Positions 7,697-16,123 of a stretch of 64,000 nt of DNA are shown one piece after another (position 1 is the stretch's first letter; each line of letters opens with the position of its first letter). The position numbers were made by a program, and so were the translations under genes. The stretch is from JALEFZ01 sp039820545. GTDB taxonomy: Bacteria; Bacteroidota; Bacteroidia; J057. The notes below the pieces were generated by a model. It did not search any database. It was not told the origin of the DNA and saw only the letters and a list, made by a program, of their open reading frames with translations. The DNA lies in assembly GCA_039820545.1 (NCBI GenBank), contig JBCBPW010000006.1, positions 1 to 64,000 on the forward strand, given 5' to 3'.

Positions 7697-9223
7697 TTAT
7701 TCCCATTCGATGGTTGCGGGGGGTTTAGAGCTGATGTCATATGTGACGCGGTTCACGCCTTTGACTCTGTTGATGATTCGGTTGGAGATCTCTGCGAGGA
7801 AATCGTAGGGCAGGCGCGACCAGTCGGCTGTCATCCCGTCTCGACTTCCTACTGCACGCAAGGCAACCACTTGTTCATATGTCCTTTCATCTCCCATGAC
7901 TCCTACAGAGGCTACAGGAAGTAGGACTGCAAATGCCTGCCATACCTTGTCATACAGGTCAAACTCGCGAAGGCCATTGATAAATATGGCATCTACTTCT
8001 TGCAATAAGGCGACTTTTTCGGCGGTGATATCTCCCAGAATACGGATGGCTAGTCCTGGCCCAGGAAAAGGATGTCTACCCACAAAGCTTTCACTCAGTC
8101 CCAGGTCTCGTCCTACTTCTCGTACTTCATCTTTGAATAAATACTTGAGAGGTTCGACCACTTGGAGTTTCATCTGCTCTGGTAGACCGCCCACATTGTG
8201 ATGGGACTTGATGGTGGCAGAAGGACCTTTGACCGAAACACTTTCGATCACGTCGGGGTAAATGGTGCCTTGTGCCAAATAGGTGATATCTTTTAATTTA
8301 TCTGCTTCCTCTTGGAAGACTTCAATAAAGACCCTACCGATGGTCTTACGTTTGGTTTCGGGATCGGTTACACCTGCCAGCTCTGTATGAAATCTTTCGC
8401 GTGCATCTACGCCTATCACATTGATTCCCAGCACCTCGTATTGCTGTAAAACTTCGTGAAATTCATTTTTTCGCAATAATCCATTATCCACAAATATACA
8501 GTACAATCGATCTCCAATGGCGCGATGAATCAAAGAAGCTGCAACGGTAGAGTCCACCCCTCCTGAAAGCCCACAGATCACACGTTGGCCTTCCAATTGC
8601 TCTTTCAACTCATCGACTGTGCTCTGAATAAAACTGGCGGGGGTCCATGTAGGAGAAATCTTACAAACTTTGTACAGGAAATTTTGAATGATGTGGGTAC
8701 CTTCCAATGAGTGCGTCACTTCTGGATGAAATTGCAATCCATAGATCGGCAGCGAGCGATGCTGAAAAGCCGCAATCTCGACAGAGTCGGTACTACCCGC
8801 CAAGACAAAGCTATCAGGCATCTCCGTAATTGTGTCCGCATGGCTCATCCACACCTGTGACTGTGGGTTGAGGGCTTCAAAAATGGGGGCACTTTTCTCA
8901 CGCTCAAACATGGCGCGTCCATATTCCCGCTTTTCTGCTGAGGCGACTTTTCCGCCTTTTTGCTTGGCGATCAATTGTGCGCCATAGCAAACTGCCAGGA
9001 TAGGTACTTTATTCCATACTGCGGAAAGATCGATGTCAGGGGCTCCTTCATCATTGACTGAGCAAGGGCCTCCTGAGAGGATAATCCCTCCCAGATCCTC
9101 TGCAAATGTGACTCCCCTATGATAGGGGATGATCTCGCAATATATATGTTGCTCACGTACGCGTCTGGCAATCAATTGCGTATACTGTGAGCCAAAATCT
9201 ACAATCAGTACTTTTTGATCCAT
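7697..9223 (-). CDS. guaA: GMP synthase (glutamine-hydrolysing)
   Basis: 508 aa, normal length. It converts XMP, ATP and glutamine to GMP in purine synthesis. The class I amidotransferase domain (1-190) has nucleophile C79 in AVCYGAQ and H166/E168 in FHPEV. The ATP-pyrophosphatase domain has the PP-loop SGGVDS at 220-225, and the C-terminal dimerisation domain ends in KPPATIEWE. The frame runs 46 codons further upstream, but MDQKVLIVDFGSQYTQ is the family N-terminus. A TATTTTTG -7-like element (minus strand, 9228-9235) lies only a few bases before this ATG, which would imply a very short leader if used. Confidence 0.98.
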   Translation of the reverse strand: MDQKVLIVDFGSQYTQLIARRVREQHIYCEIIPYHRGVTFAEDLGGIILSGGPCSVNDEGAPDIDLSAVWNKVPILAVCYGAQLIAKQKGGKVASAEKREYGRAMFEREKSAPIFEALNPQSQVWMSHADTITEMPDSFVLAGSTDSVEIAAFQHRSLPIYGLQFHPEVTHSLEGTHIIQNFLYKVCKISPTWTPASFIQSTVDELKEQLEGQRVICGLSGGVDSTVAASLIHRAIGDRLYCIFVDNGLLRKNEFHEVLQQYEVLGINVIGVDARERFHTELAGVTDPETKRKTIGRVFIEVFQEEADKLKDITYLAQGTIYPDVIESVSVKGPSATIKSHHNVGGLPEQMKLQVVEPLKYLFKDEVREVGRDLGLSESFVGRHPFPGPGLAIRILGDITAEKVALLQEVDAIFINGLREFDLYDKVWQAFAVLLPVASVGVMGDERTYEQVVALRAVGSRDGMTADWSRLPYDFLAEISNRIINRVKGVNRVTYDISSKPPATIEWE

Positions 9224-9596
9224 GCGGCAAAAATAGCACTTTTTATGGATCGTGAAGGAGTTTCGTTGGGATTGATGATGGGAAGAGCGTCTTTCTGAAT
9301 AAATGGATAGAATCCTTACCTGACTTAAGTAGATAGACAGATACAAACGATCATCCCACAAGAGATTTCACTTCATCCAAGGTATCAGACTTTAAAGTGT
9401 TGGCATCCAAAATCTAATCATATGTAAGATACCTGATTTCTTTCGCCATAGTACTTGACACATACCCTTAAGTATATATGATTTTATCCTTATTAGGACA
9501 TACTTCTTGTGAAGTCAAAATAGCTTTTTGGAAGCTTTCAATTACCAAAACTTTTAACTAATGTTGAAACTTCGAACTACCATTCTTAACCTATCT
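9224..9596. other. Intergenic region between guaA and the DoxX gene
   Basis: About 370 bases separate two divergent genes. The part next to guaA is open in the guaA frame but does not look coding (Ser/Arg-rich, no relation to the family). Apart from the possible guaA -7 element at 9228-9235 and a near-match TAGCTTTT at 9521-9528 on the plus strand, no RNA gene, repeat or hairpin was seen. Confidence 0.5.
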
Positions 9597-9989
9597 ATGG
9601 CTAACAAAATCATCTACTGGGTTTCAACCCTTCTCGTCAGCATCATGTTTTTCTTCTCTGCCTCTATGGCTTTACAAGCCACTCCAGAGTACTTGGAGGG
9701 ACTAAATGCAATGGGATTCCCTGATTATTTCCCTTCTTTTCACGGACCATTAAAACTCTTGGCAGCCATTGCGATTCTCATTCCTCGCCGCTTTGTTTTG
9801 AAGCATTGGGCCTATGCAGGGATGATCTTTACCCTGATCTTTGCAATTGTGGCGCATCAGTCTGTGGGTGACCCTGTCATTCCCCAGATTATTGGAATCG
9901 TGTTGACGCTGGTATCCTACTACTTCTATTTGACACGGATGACTTTTCCTTCCCTCCCATTCATGAAAATGGTGCCCATATCAAACTAG
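9597..9989 (+). CDS. DoxX-like family membrane protein
   Basis: 130 aa with four predicted transmembrane helices (about 6-27, 45-63, 70-88, 95-115). The pattern matches the DoxX/DoxX-like family (SASMALQATPEYLEGLNAMGFPDY followed by KLLAAIAILIPRR and the KHWAYAGMIFTLI block). Related small membrane proteins are linked to redox or stress physiology, but the activity here is unknown. The ATG at 9561 would add 12 residues; 9597 gives the usual N-terminus (MANKIIYWVSTLL). It is a single gene, convergent with the K+ channel gene. Confidence 0.75.
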   Translation: MANKIIYWVSTLLVSIMFFFSASMALQATPEYLEGLNAMGFPDYFPSFHGPLKLLAAIAILIPRRFVLKHWAYAGMIFTLIFAIVAHQSVGDPVIPQIIGIVLTLVSYYFYLTRMTFPSLPFMKMVPISN

Positions 9990-10011
9990 TATATAACGTC
10001 ATCCCATTTCG

Positions 10012-10055
10012 AAACAAACCTTTGGATTTCTTAAGAAAGAGCCGAAGGTTTGTTT
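10012..10055. terminator. Bidirectional stem-loop between convergent DoxX and K+ channel genes
   Basis: A perfect 11-bp stem AAACAAACCTT (10012-10022) / AAGGTTTGTTT (10045-10055) encloses a 22-base loop that contains the smaller palindrome TTTCTTAAGAAA. The stem is flanked by AT-rich sequence, and its position suits both convergent genes. Confidence 0.6.
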
Positions 10056-10074
10056 ATATATTCCGCAAAAAGCC

Positions 10075-10920
10075 TCATAGCTCGTGACCACAATGCTTAC
10101 AATAAACGGCATCATGCGTATGGCCATATTTTCCACAATTGGGACAGCATATGGTATTGATATCCGCCTCCTTAGCTTCAGTTTTGGCTAGCTCGACTGA
10201 GACGATACCTGTAGGCACGGCAATGATGGCATACCCCAGAATCATCACGATAGCTGCTAAAAACTGACCAAAATCTGTTGTAGGCGAAATATCTCCATAC
10301 CCTACCGTCGTGAGTGTCACAATAGCCCAATAGATGCTTCGTGGGATACTGGAAAATTTGCTTCCCTCTCCTCCTTCCACCAAATACATGGTCGATCCAA
10401 CAATGATGACAATGGTCAAAACAGCAAAAAGAAAGACGGTAATTTTGGTTCGACTCGCTCGAAGCGCAAGCACAAGAATCTGAGACTGTCTGAGATAATT
10501 CCCCAGCTTAAGTATGCGGAATATACGCAACAATCGCAGGGCTCGAATCGTCACCAAGAAATGAGAACCTGCGACAATGAGGCTTAAATACGTGGGGAGA
10601 ATGGAAAGTAAATCAACGATCCCATAGAAGCTGAAAATATAGTTCCATGGTTTCTTAATCGCGTATATCCTGAGAATATATTCCAAAGTAAAAAGGACTG
10701 TTACAATCCATTCAAGATATAGAAAGAGGGTTCCGAACGCATGGGCGATGCTTTCTACTGATTCGAGCATCACCACTACTACACTCAGTACGATCAAAAC
10801 CAATAGAGCTACATCGAATCCCTTGCCAGCAGGCGTATCCGCTTCAAATATGATTTCGTGTACCTTGAGCCTCAATTGTTCATTGAAACTTTTTGACTCA
10901 ACCGACTTTTTTGCCTCCAT
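10075..10920 (-). CDS. Voltage-gated potassium channel with C-terminal zinc ribbon
   Basis: 281 aa. It has six transmembrane segments typical of a Kv-type channel: S1 (about 35-52), S2/S3, S4 with regularly spaced arginines (RALRLLRIFRILK, 126-138), S5, the pore loop with selectivity filter TVGYGD (205-210), and S6 (about 218-240). The filter predicts K+ selectivity. After S6 a short cytosolic tail ends in a zinc-ribbon-like module with CCPNCG and YCKHCG pairs, which is uncommon in bacterial Kv channels. The upstream ATG (10959) is possible; 10920 leaves a normal short cytosolic N-terminus. Confidence 0.92.
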   Translation of the reverse strand: MEAKKSVESKSFNEQLRLKVHEIIFEADTPAGKGFDVALLVLIVLSVVVVMLESVESIAHAFGTLFLYLEWIVTVLFTLEYILRIYAIKKPWNYIFSFYGIVDLLSILPTYLSLIVAGSHFLVTIRALRLLRIFRILKLGNYLRQSQILVLALRASRTKITVFLFAVLTIVIIVGSTMYLVEGGEGSKFSSIPRSIYWAIVTLTTVGYGDISPTTDFGQFLAAIVMILGYAIIAVPTGIVSVELAKTEAKEADINTICCPNCGKYGHTHDAVYCKHCGHEL

Positions 10921-10987
10921 GAGGATAAAATTGTTGAAAACTTTGCTAATAATAGTCAATAAGTATAGAAAATACGCACTTCATGCA

Positions 10988-11018
10988 TTGGTTGACATAG
11001 GGGAAATGTATATATTTG
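10988..11018 (+). promoter_or_regulatory. sigma-ABfr-type promoter
   Basis: TTG at 10988-10990 is separated by 20 bases from TATATTTG (11011-11018), an exact -7 consensus. The predicted start near 11025 lies almost on the ATG at 11027, so the transcript may be nearly leaderless. Confidence 0.55.
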
Positions 11019-11026
11019 CGATTCGG

Positions 11027-11389
11027 ATGAAGAAGCCTGGGTTTACATATTACCTATTACTGATCCCACTACTCCCTGTGGTGTTACTGTCGTTTAAGAA
11101 AATCGACAAGATCAGCTTCTTTAATCACTACTTCAAAGTTATAGAGGAAGTCGAGCTGCGCAACTCTCAAGAGTTGACCGATGAGGGCTTGGCAGTCTGG
11201 TACATACCTTCTACAATACAGTCAACATCTATTTCTGCTTTCCAAACCATGTATCTTTGGCTATGGGCAGCGGTCTTAGGAACTGTCATTGGTATACTAT
11301 CAGTAGGGATCAAACACATCCTACCCTCTCATCTCCTCCTGCATCCCGCAGTAGCTTGTCGTAACCTCTACCCCATCCGCGCCCCTTAG
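11027..11389 (+). CDS. Small hypothetical membrane protein
   Basis: 120 aa. A first hydrophobic segment (about 8-22) is followed by a polar stretch of about 60 residues rich in Glu, Ser and Thr, then a second hydrophobic segment (about 79-97) and a short basic tail. No family is recognised. The reading frame is open much further upstream, across the start of the divergent K+ channel gene, but that part is antisense to coding sequence. The ATG at 11027 sits right behind an exact sigma-ABfr promoter match. It is not clearly linked to secDF, which lies 150 bases downstream. Confidence 0.5.
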   Translation: MKKPGFTYYLLLIPLLPVVLLSFKKIDKISFFNHYFKVIEEVELRNSQELTDEGLAVWYIPSTIQSTSISAFQTMYLWLWAAVLGTVIGILSVGIKHILPSHLLLHPAVACRNLYPIRAP

Positions 11390-11539
11390 GATCTGTCTTT
11401 CACGCATTTCTTCTCCTCCTACAGCATTCTCCAAGAATTCTGAACGGAATGGCTATAGTTATGCACGTATCATTTCGTACCCAAACACATATTTACTTAT
11501 ACATTCATTTGACAATCAATCAATTGAACATTTTTTATC

Positions 11540-14500
11540 ATGCGTAATAAGAATACAGTTATTTTTCTACTGATCGTTTTTACGGCGATTTGTGGATATA
11601 ACCTGTACTGGACCTACGTCCAGTTCGATTCAGATGGCGAACTCGCCAACTATCGAGAGCAGGTAGCACTTTTAGACTCCAATAAAGCCAATTGGAGTGT
11701 CGCAGACTCTGCCATAAGTGAAGAGTATGCGGCTTTGTTGACAGATGAAGAATTTCAGGGCACACGTAAAAAAGCGATTTCCAATTCTTTTAGTCTCGGT
11801 CTTGACCTTCAAGGAGGGATGTTTGTGACACTCGAATTGGGAATTAGAGAGCTCGTAAAAAATCAGGCAGGTAATCAAAACGATCCTGCCTTGATTGCGG
11901 CACTCGACTGTGCCTCTCAGAAGCAACAGGAGCAAGCGCAATCCTATGTCTCGCTATTTGTATCTTGCTACAAAGAACAAAACCCCAATGGAAGCTTAGG
12001 TGTCCTTTTCTCAAGTGAAGAGTTGAATATCAGCGTGAGCTCGACAGATGACGAGGTGGCAACCATACTAGAAGAGAAAGCCACATCTGCCATCGATCGT
12101 ACGTTCAACATCTTGCGTACGCGTATTGACCAGTTTGGTGTGGTATCTCCTAATCTGCAAAAGCAAGAAAGTACAGGTCGTATCCTACTCGAACTTCCAG
12201 GCGTCAAGGAGCCAGAGCGTGTACGTAAGCTCCTCCAAAACACAGCAGAGCTAGAGTTCTACGTATGTCGTCCGATTTCGGAAACAGCTCCTTACTTGAC
12301 AGCTATCAACGAATTTTTGCGTACCGAACGCGGATTGAATGATACAACAGCCACAGACTCATCTGAGGCTATCGCCTCTGCTGAAGGAGGAGAAACAGAA
12401 GGTGATGAGGCAACAGGCGATGGGGAAGAAGTTGCAGAAGGTGACGAGGAAGAAGGCTCAAACGAACTGAGCGACCTTGTATCTGGTGAAACAGATTCTG
12501 TGGCACAGGAATTGAGCCAGGAGGAAGAATTGGCGCGTTTCAAGCGTGAAAATCCTTTTTTCGCTGTATTGAGCCCCAACACACAGCCTTCTGGACAAAA
12601 CGATCCTACTGTGGGATATTCCCGCTACACCGATACAGCTGAAGTAAATAGAATCCTCAAGCGTGAGGATATTCAGGCATTGATTCCCGAAGACTTGAAA
12701 TTCGTTTGGTCCTTCAAAGGAATTGACGGAAATCCTGAAATCTACCGTATGATCGGTATTCGTCTCAATGAAGAGGGAGAAGCTGACTTGAATGGAGATG
12801 CCGTCGCTACTGCACGCCAAGACTTTGATCCTACGACGGGTCGCGCGGTCGTCAGTATGCGTATGACTGCAGAAGGAACGCGTACTTGGGGGCGGATTAC
12901 ACAGGCAAATGTAAATAACCACATCGCGATTTTGCTAGACGGTTTTGTTTATTCTTTCCCTGTAGTAAACCAGCCCATCCTCACAGGTAACTCTCAGATC
13001 TCTGGTGACTTCACACCAGATGAAGCCAAGGACTTGGCCAACGTACTCGAAGCAGGTAAACTTGATGTACGCCCACGTATCGAAGGAGAAGAAACGGTAG
13101 GACCTACACTAGGTGCTGAAAACATCAACTCTGGTATGTTGTCTTTCATCGGTGCCTTTATCGTGACGCTGATCTTCATGGGGATCTACTATGCACGTTC
13201 AGGTATCATCGCGAACTTGGCATTGCTGGCGAACTTATTCTTCATCTTGGGATGCTCTGCGGCCTTCACGATTGTATTGACACTTCCAGGTATCGCGGCG
13301 GTCGTATTGACTGTAGGTATGGCGGTCGACGCCAACGTACTGATCTTCGAGCGTATCCGTGAAGAATTGAAGAAAGACAAGACGCTGAAAGCATCGATCA
13401 AGGCTGGTTTCTCCAACGCATTCAGCTCTGTAATGGACGCGAACATCACGACCTTCTTGACAGGTGTCGTACTCTACGTATTTGGTGTAGGTCCGATTCG
13501 TGGTTTCGCGGTTTCTTTGATGATCGGTATCGTAACTTCTTTGATTTCTGCGCTGATCATTACACGTTTGATCCTAGATTACTATGCCAATAGAGGTGGC
13601 CAATCCCTGAACTTTGGGTTCTCTTGGACCACAGGACTCTTCGACCAAGTAAAAATCAACATGGTTTCTCGTCGCAAGCTGTTCTACTATATCTCTCTTG
13701 GAGTAGTAGCAGTAGGTCTTGTAGGTATCTTCATCGTGAAGCCCAAAACAGGGGTAGACTTCAAAGGAGGTCGCCAGTATAAGATGGAGTTCCTAGATCA
13801 AAGTGGGGCACCTAACTACCTAGAGCCAGGCAATATCGAGCAAATTCGTAAGGATCTAGCGGGTGTATTTACAACAGATGCACCGATCATCAAGACCGTA
13901 AGTAGCGACAACCAGCTTCTGATCACAACGGCCTTCCTGATCAATGATCGTACGGCGACAGACTCTGTCAAAAATATGATGGTCGCGAGTCTCAAACAGA
14001 CGCTCGGCGAGGAGACAAATATCAATGTACTCAGTGTATCTGATGTCGGTCCTACCGTAGCGAACGACATCCAGACAGCGGCTGTTTACTCGGTGATCTT
14101 CTCACTCTTGATCATCTTCTTGTATATCCTGATCCGTTTCCGCAAATGGCAATACTCACTAGGTGCAGTAGCTGCGGTCTTCCACGATGTAATCATCGTG
14201 TTGGGTATCTTCTCCTTGCTCAGTGAGATTGATCTTGGATTTAATCTGGAGGTGGACCAAGCATTCATTGCAGCCTTGCTGACCATCATTGGTTACTCGA
14301 TCAACGATACCGTGGTCGTGTTTGACCGTATCCGAGAGAACCTCGGCGAGATGAAGGCATCTCCACTCAAGGAGATCTACAACGTCTCGATCGATCAGAC
14401 CATCAGCCGTACACTGATTACCTCTTTCACGACCTTCTTGACAGCCTTGATTCTGTTCTTGTTTGGTGGTGATGTCATCCGCGGATTCATGTTTGCGATC

Positions 14501-14602
14501 CTGATTGGTATCGTCGTAGGTACCTATTCTTCGATCTTCGTAGCAAGCCCAATTTCTCTTGATCTCTTGATGAGAGATGCAAAAGATGAGGTAAAAGCTT
14601 AA
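11540..14602 (+). CDS. secDF: Protein translocase subunit SecDF (fused)
   Basis: 1020 aa, the fused SecD-SecF form usual in Bacteroidota. It uses proton motive force to complete Sec-dependent export across the inner membrane. The SecD half has TM1, the LGLDLQGG motif (about 86-93) and the TM4 core with VDANVLIFERIREE (about 597-610). The SecF half begins near 708, with FKGGRQYKM (about 741) and INDTVVVFDRIREN (about 921). Both conserved Asp-containing helices are present. A low-complexity insert rich in Glu, Asp and Gly (about 265-320) lies in the periplasmic P1 region. A terminator follows. Confidence 0.97.
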   Translation: MRNKNTVIFLLIVFTAICGYNLYWTYVQFDSDGELANYREQVALLDSNKANWSVADSAISEEYAALLTDEEFQGTRKKAISNSFSLGLDLQGGMFVTLELGIRELVKNQAGNQNDPALIAALDCASQKQQEQAQSYVSLFVSCYKEQNPNGSLGVLFSSEELNISVSSTDDEVATILEEKATSAIDRTFNILRTRIDQFGVVSPNLQKQESTGRILLELPGVKEPERVRKLLQNTAELEFYVCRPISETAPYLTAINEFLRTERGLNDTTATDSSEAIASAEGGETEGDEATGDGEEVAEGDEEEGSNELSDLVSGETDSVAQELSQEEELARFKRENPFFAVLSPNTQPSGQNDPTVGYSRYTDTAEVNRILKREDIQALIPEDLKFVWSFKGIDGNPEIYRMIGIRLNEEGEADLNGDAVATARQDFDPTTGRAVVSMRMTAEGTRTWGRITQANVNNHIAILLDGFVYSFPVVNQPILTGNSQISGDFTPDEAKDLANVLEAGKLDVRPRIEGEETVGPTLGAENINSGMLSFIGAFIVTLIFMGIYYARSGIIANLALLANLFFILGCSAAFTIVLTLPGIAAVVLTVGMAVDANVLIFERIREELKKDKTLKASIKAGFSNAFSSVMDANITTFLTGVVLYVFGVGPIRGFAVSLMIGIVTSLISALIITRLILDYYANRGGQSLNFGFSWTTGLFDQVKINMVSRRKLFYYISLGVVAVGLVGIFIVKPKTGVDFKGGRQYKMEFLDQSGAPNYLEPGNIEQIRKDLAGVFTTDAPIIKTVSSDNQLLITTAFLINDRTATDSVKNMMVASLKQTLGEETNINVLSVSDVGPTVANDIQTAAVYSVIFSLLIIFLYILIRFRKWQYSLGAVAAVFHDVIIVLGIFSLLSEIDLGFNLEVDQAFIAALLTIIGYSINDTVVVFDRIRENLGEMKASPLKEIYNVSIDQTISRTLITSFTTFLTALILFLFGGDVIRGFMFAILIGIVVGTYSSIFVASPISLDLLMRDAKDEVKA

Positions 14603-14609
14603 TTTATAG

Positions 14610-14651
14610 GATCTAGAGGCAGCCCAAAGGGTAACCTCTAGGTCTTTTTTT
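14610..14651 (+). terminator. Rho-independent terminator of secDF
   Basis: A 10-bp stem GATCTAGAGG / CCTCTAGGTC with one G-T pair, a 15-base loop and seven T begins 7 bases after the stop codon. Confidence 0.85.
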
Positions 14652-14675
14652 CGTTTTATGACCTGTAATCGATAT

Positions 14676-14705
14676 TTTGCCTTAGTGGAAAATTATTTAC
14701 ATTTG
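14676..14705 (+). promoter_or_regulatory. sigma-ABfr-type promoter of exbB-exbD
   Basis: TTTG (14676-14679), an 18-base spacer and TACATTTG (14698-14705) give an exact match to both elements. The predicted start near 14712 implies a leader of about 110 nt. Confidence 0.7.
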
Positions 14706-14711
14706 ATTACC

Positions 14712-14820
14712 TAAAGAGGTGAGAAGCGAGAGCAGGGAACCGAGATAAACCATATTTTCGTCTCGATTCTTCCGTCTCGATTCTCTCATTCTAAGAGATT
14801 CACCTATTACTAAAACCTAT
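14712..14820 (+). other. Long structured leader of exbB with 12-bp direct repeat
   Basis: The leader contains two copies of CGTCTCGATTCT (14759-14770 and 14773-14784). An upstream segment, GAGAGCAGGGAACCGAGA (about 14728-14746), can pair with either copy. Alternative pairings of this kind could be regulatory; no known riboswitch class is recognised. Confidence 0.35.
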
Positions 14821-15522
14821 ATGCTATTTTTGCTTCAGGATCCTGCTAGTTTCGGAGCAGCAGATTCAGCCCAAGTTGTCCAACAACCCGACTCACTCCT
14901 AGAATCCGTCACCCAAAGTATCGAAGGAACAGTCGCCATGGCTGTTTTAGTCGTATTGCTAGCTGTTGCCATTTTCATCTACATCGAAAGACTGCTGACC
15001 ATCAATCGGGCAAATACCGATTCTGAAGACTTCATGAAGGATGTTCGTCGCCTCGTGCTATCAGGTGACATACAGGGCGCACTCAAACTCTGCGAATCCA
15101 AAAATGATCCATTTGCACGCATGATTCACAAGGGGATTTCTCGCCTCAAAGCAGGTGCCTCCCTCAAAGATATTGAAGGTTCTATCGACAATGTGGGCAA
15201 CCTCGAAATTTATCGTCTAGAGCGCCGCCTCTCAGTTTTGGCAACCATTTCAGGTGCTGCGCCTATGATTGGATTCCTGGGTACCGTACTCGGTATGATC
15301 GCCGCCTTCGCTGCCATTGTACAGACAGGTGGCTCGGCTTCAGGGGTCGAACTAGCAGGAGGTATCTCGACAGCGATGTACACGACAGCAGGTGGTCTGA
15401 TTGTAGGTATTTTGGCTTATCTCGCCTACAACTCCCTCACTTCTAGCGTCAATCGAGTCGTATATAAGCTAGAGATCACTACGAATGATTTCATTGACTT
15501 ACTACAAGAGCCTGCGGGCTAG
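14821..15522 (+). CDS. exbB: ExbB/TolQ/MotA family proton channel protein
   Basis: 233 aa with three transmembrane helices (about 38-57, 140-165 and 178-203), the cytosolic domain between TM1 and TM2, and the conserved block ATISGAAPMIGFLGTVLGMI plus STAMYTTAGGLIVGI. It forms the proton channel of TonB- or Tol-type energy-transducing systems with ExbD. exbD follows 38 bases downstream in the same operon. The N-terminus is hydrophobic at its tip and then extended, as in the family. No tonB is nearby, so the partner energiser must be encoded elsewhere. Confidence 0.93.
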   Translation: MLFLLQDPASFGAADSAQVVQQPDSLLESVTQSIEGTVAMAVLVVLLAVAIFIYIERLLTINRANTDSEDFMKDVRRLVLSGDIQGALKLCESKNDPFARMIHKGISRLKAGASLKDIEGSIDNVGNLEIYRLERRLSVLATISGAAPMIGFLGTVLGMIAAFAAIVQTGGSASGVELAGGISTAMYTTAGGLIVGILAYLAYNSLTSSVNRVVYKLEITTNDFIDLLQEPAG

Positions 15523-15560
15523 TCTTCTCTTTTACTTTTCACCATTAATCCAACCACAAG

Positions 15561-15983
15561 ATGGCACTTAAAAGAAGAAGCAAACCCATTGTTGAGTTCA
15601 GCTTTGCCTCCGTAGCAGATATCGTATTTCTTCTGTTGATCTACTTCCTTTTGACTTCTACCTTCGTGAAGCAAGGAAGCTTGGATATTCAGTTGCCTAC
15701 TTCAGCTTCAGACAAGCCCAGTCCTGACGGAAACTTTGTTACTGTTACACAAGAAGGCACCTTCTCATGGAAATCCAAAGGAGGTAGCGAGCGCATCGTC
15801 GAGGATCGCAGCGAACTAGAGGGCTTGATTAAAGACGCTTTTGATAGCGATGAAAACCCCAACAACGACGTCGTAACACTCCGTATTGATAAGCGGGTGA
15901 TTTTTGAAGACGTCGCATTTGTCATGGATAAAGTCGCGAAGAATAAAGGACAGATTATTTTTATGACGGAGAAAGGAAACTGA
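15561..15983 (+). CDS. exbD: ExbD/TolR family biopolymer transport protein
   Basis: 140 aa: a short basic cytosolic N-terminus, one transmembrane helix (about 14-36) with the functional Asp in SVADIVFLLLIYFLL, and a periplasmic domain ending near FMTEKGN. With ExbB it converts proton motive force to movement of a TonB-type partner. Bacteroidota often carry two exbD genes in tandem after exbB; only one is present here, followed directly by a terminator. Confidence 0.93.
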   Translation: MALKRRSKPIVEFSFASVADIVFLLLIYFLLTSTFVKQGSLDIQLPTSASDKPSPDGNFVTVTQEGTFSWKSKGGSERIVEDRSELEGLIKDAFDSDENPNNDVVTLRIDKRVIFEDVAFVMDKVAKNKGQIIFMTEKGN

Positions 15984-16003
15984 CCGTAATCATAAATAAT
16001 GAG

Positions 16004-16041
16004 AGGCTGAAAGGGTTATTTAGCACTTTCAGCCTTTTTTA
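16004..16041 (+). terminator. Rho-independent terminator of exbB-exbD
   Basis: A perfect 10-bp stem AGGCTGAAAG / CTTTCAGCCT with a 12-base loop is followed by a run of six T. Confidence 0.9.
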
Positions 16042-16123
16042 TTCTCCTCTTTTTGGGAAAAGATCAGGTGAGCATGCCTAGGATGAATTAGATGAGCAGG
16101 CCATGGCGGTACTCCTACTTAGG

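Noticed and set aside
7697..9361. A longer guaA with 46 extra N-terminal residues
   Set aside because: The extra residues do not belong to the family; the MDQKVLIVDFGSQYTQ start at 9223 is canonical.
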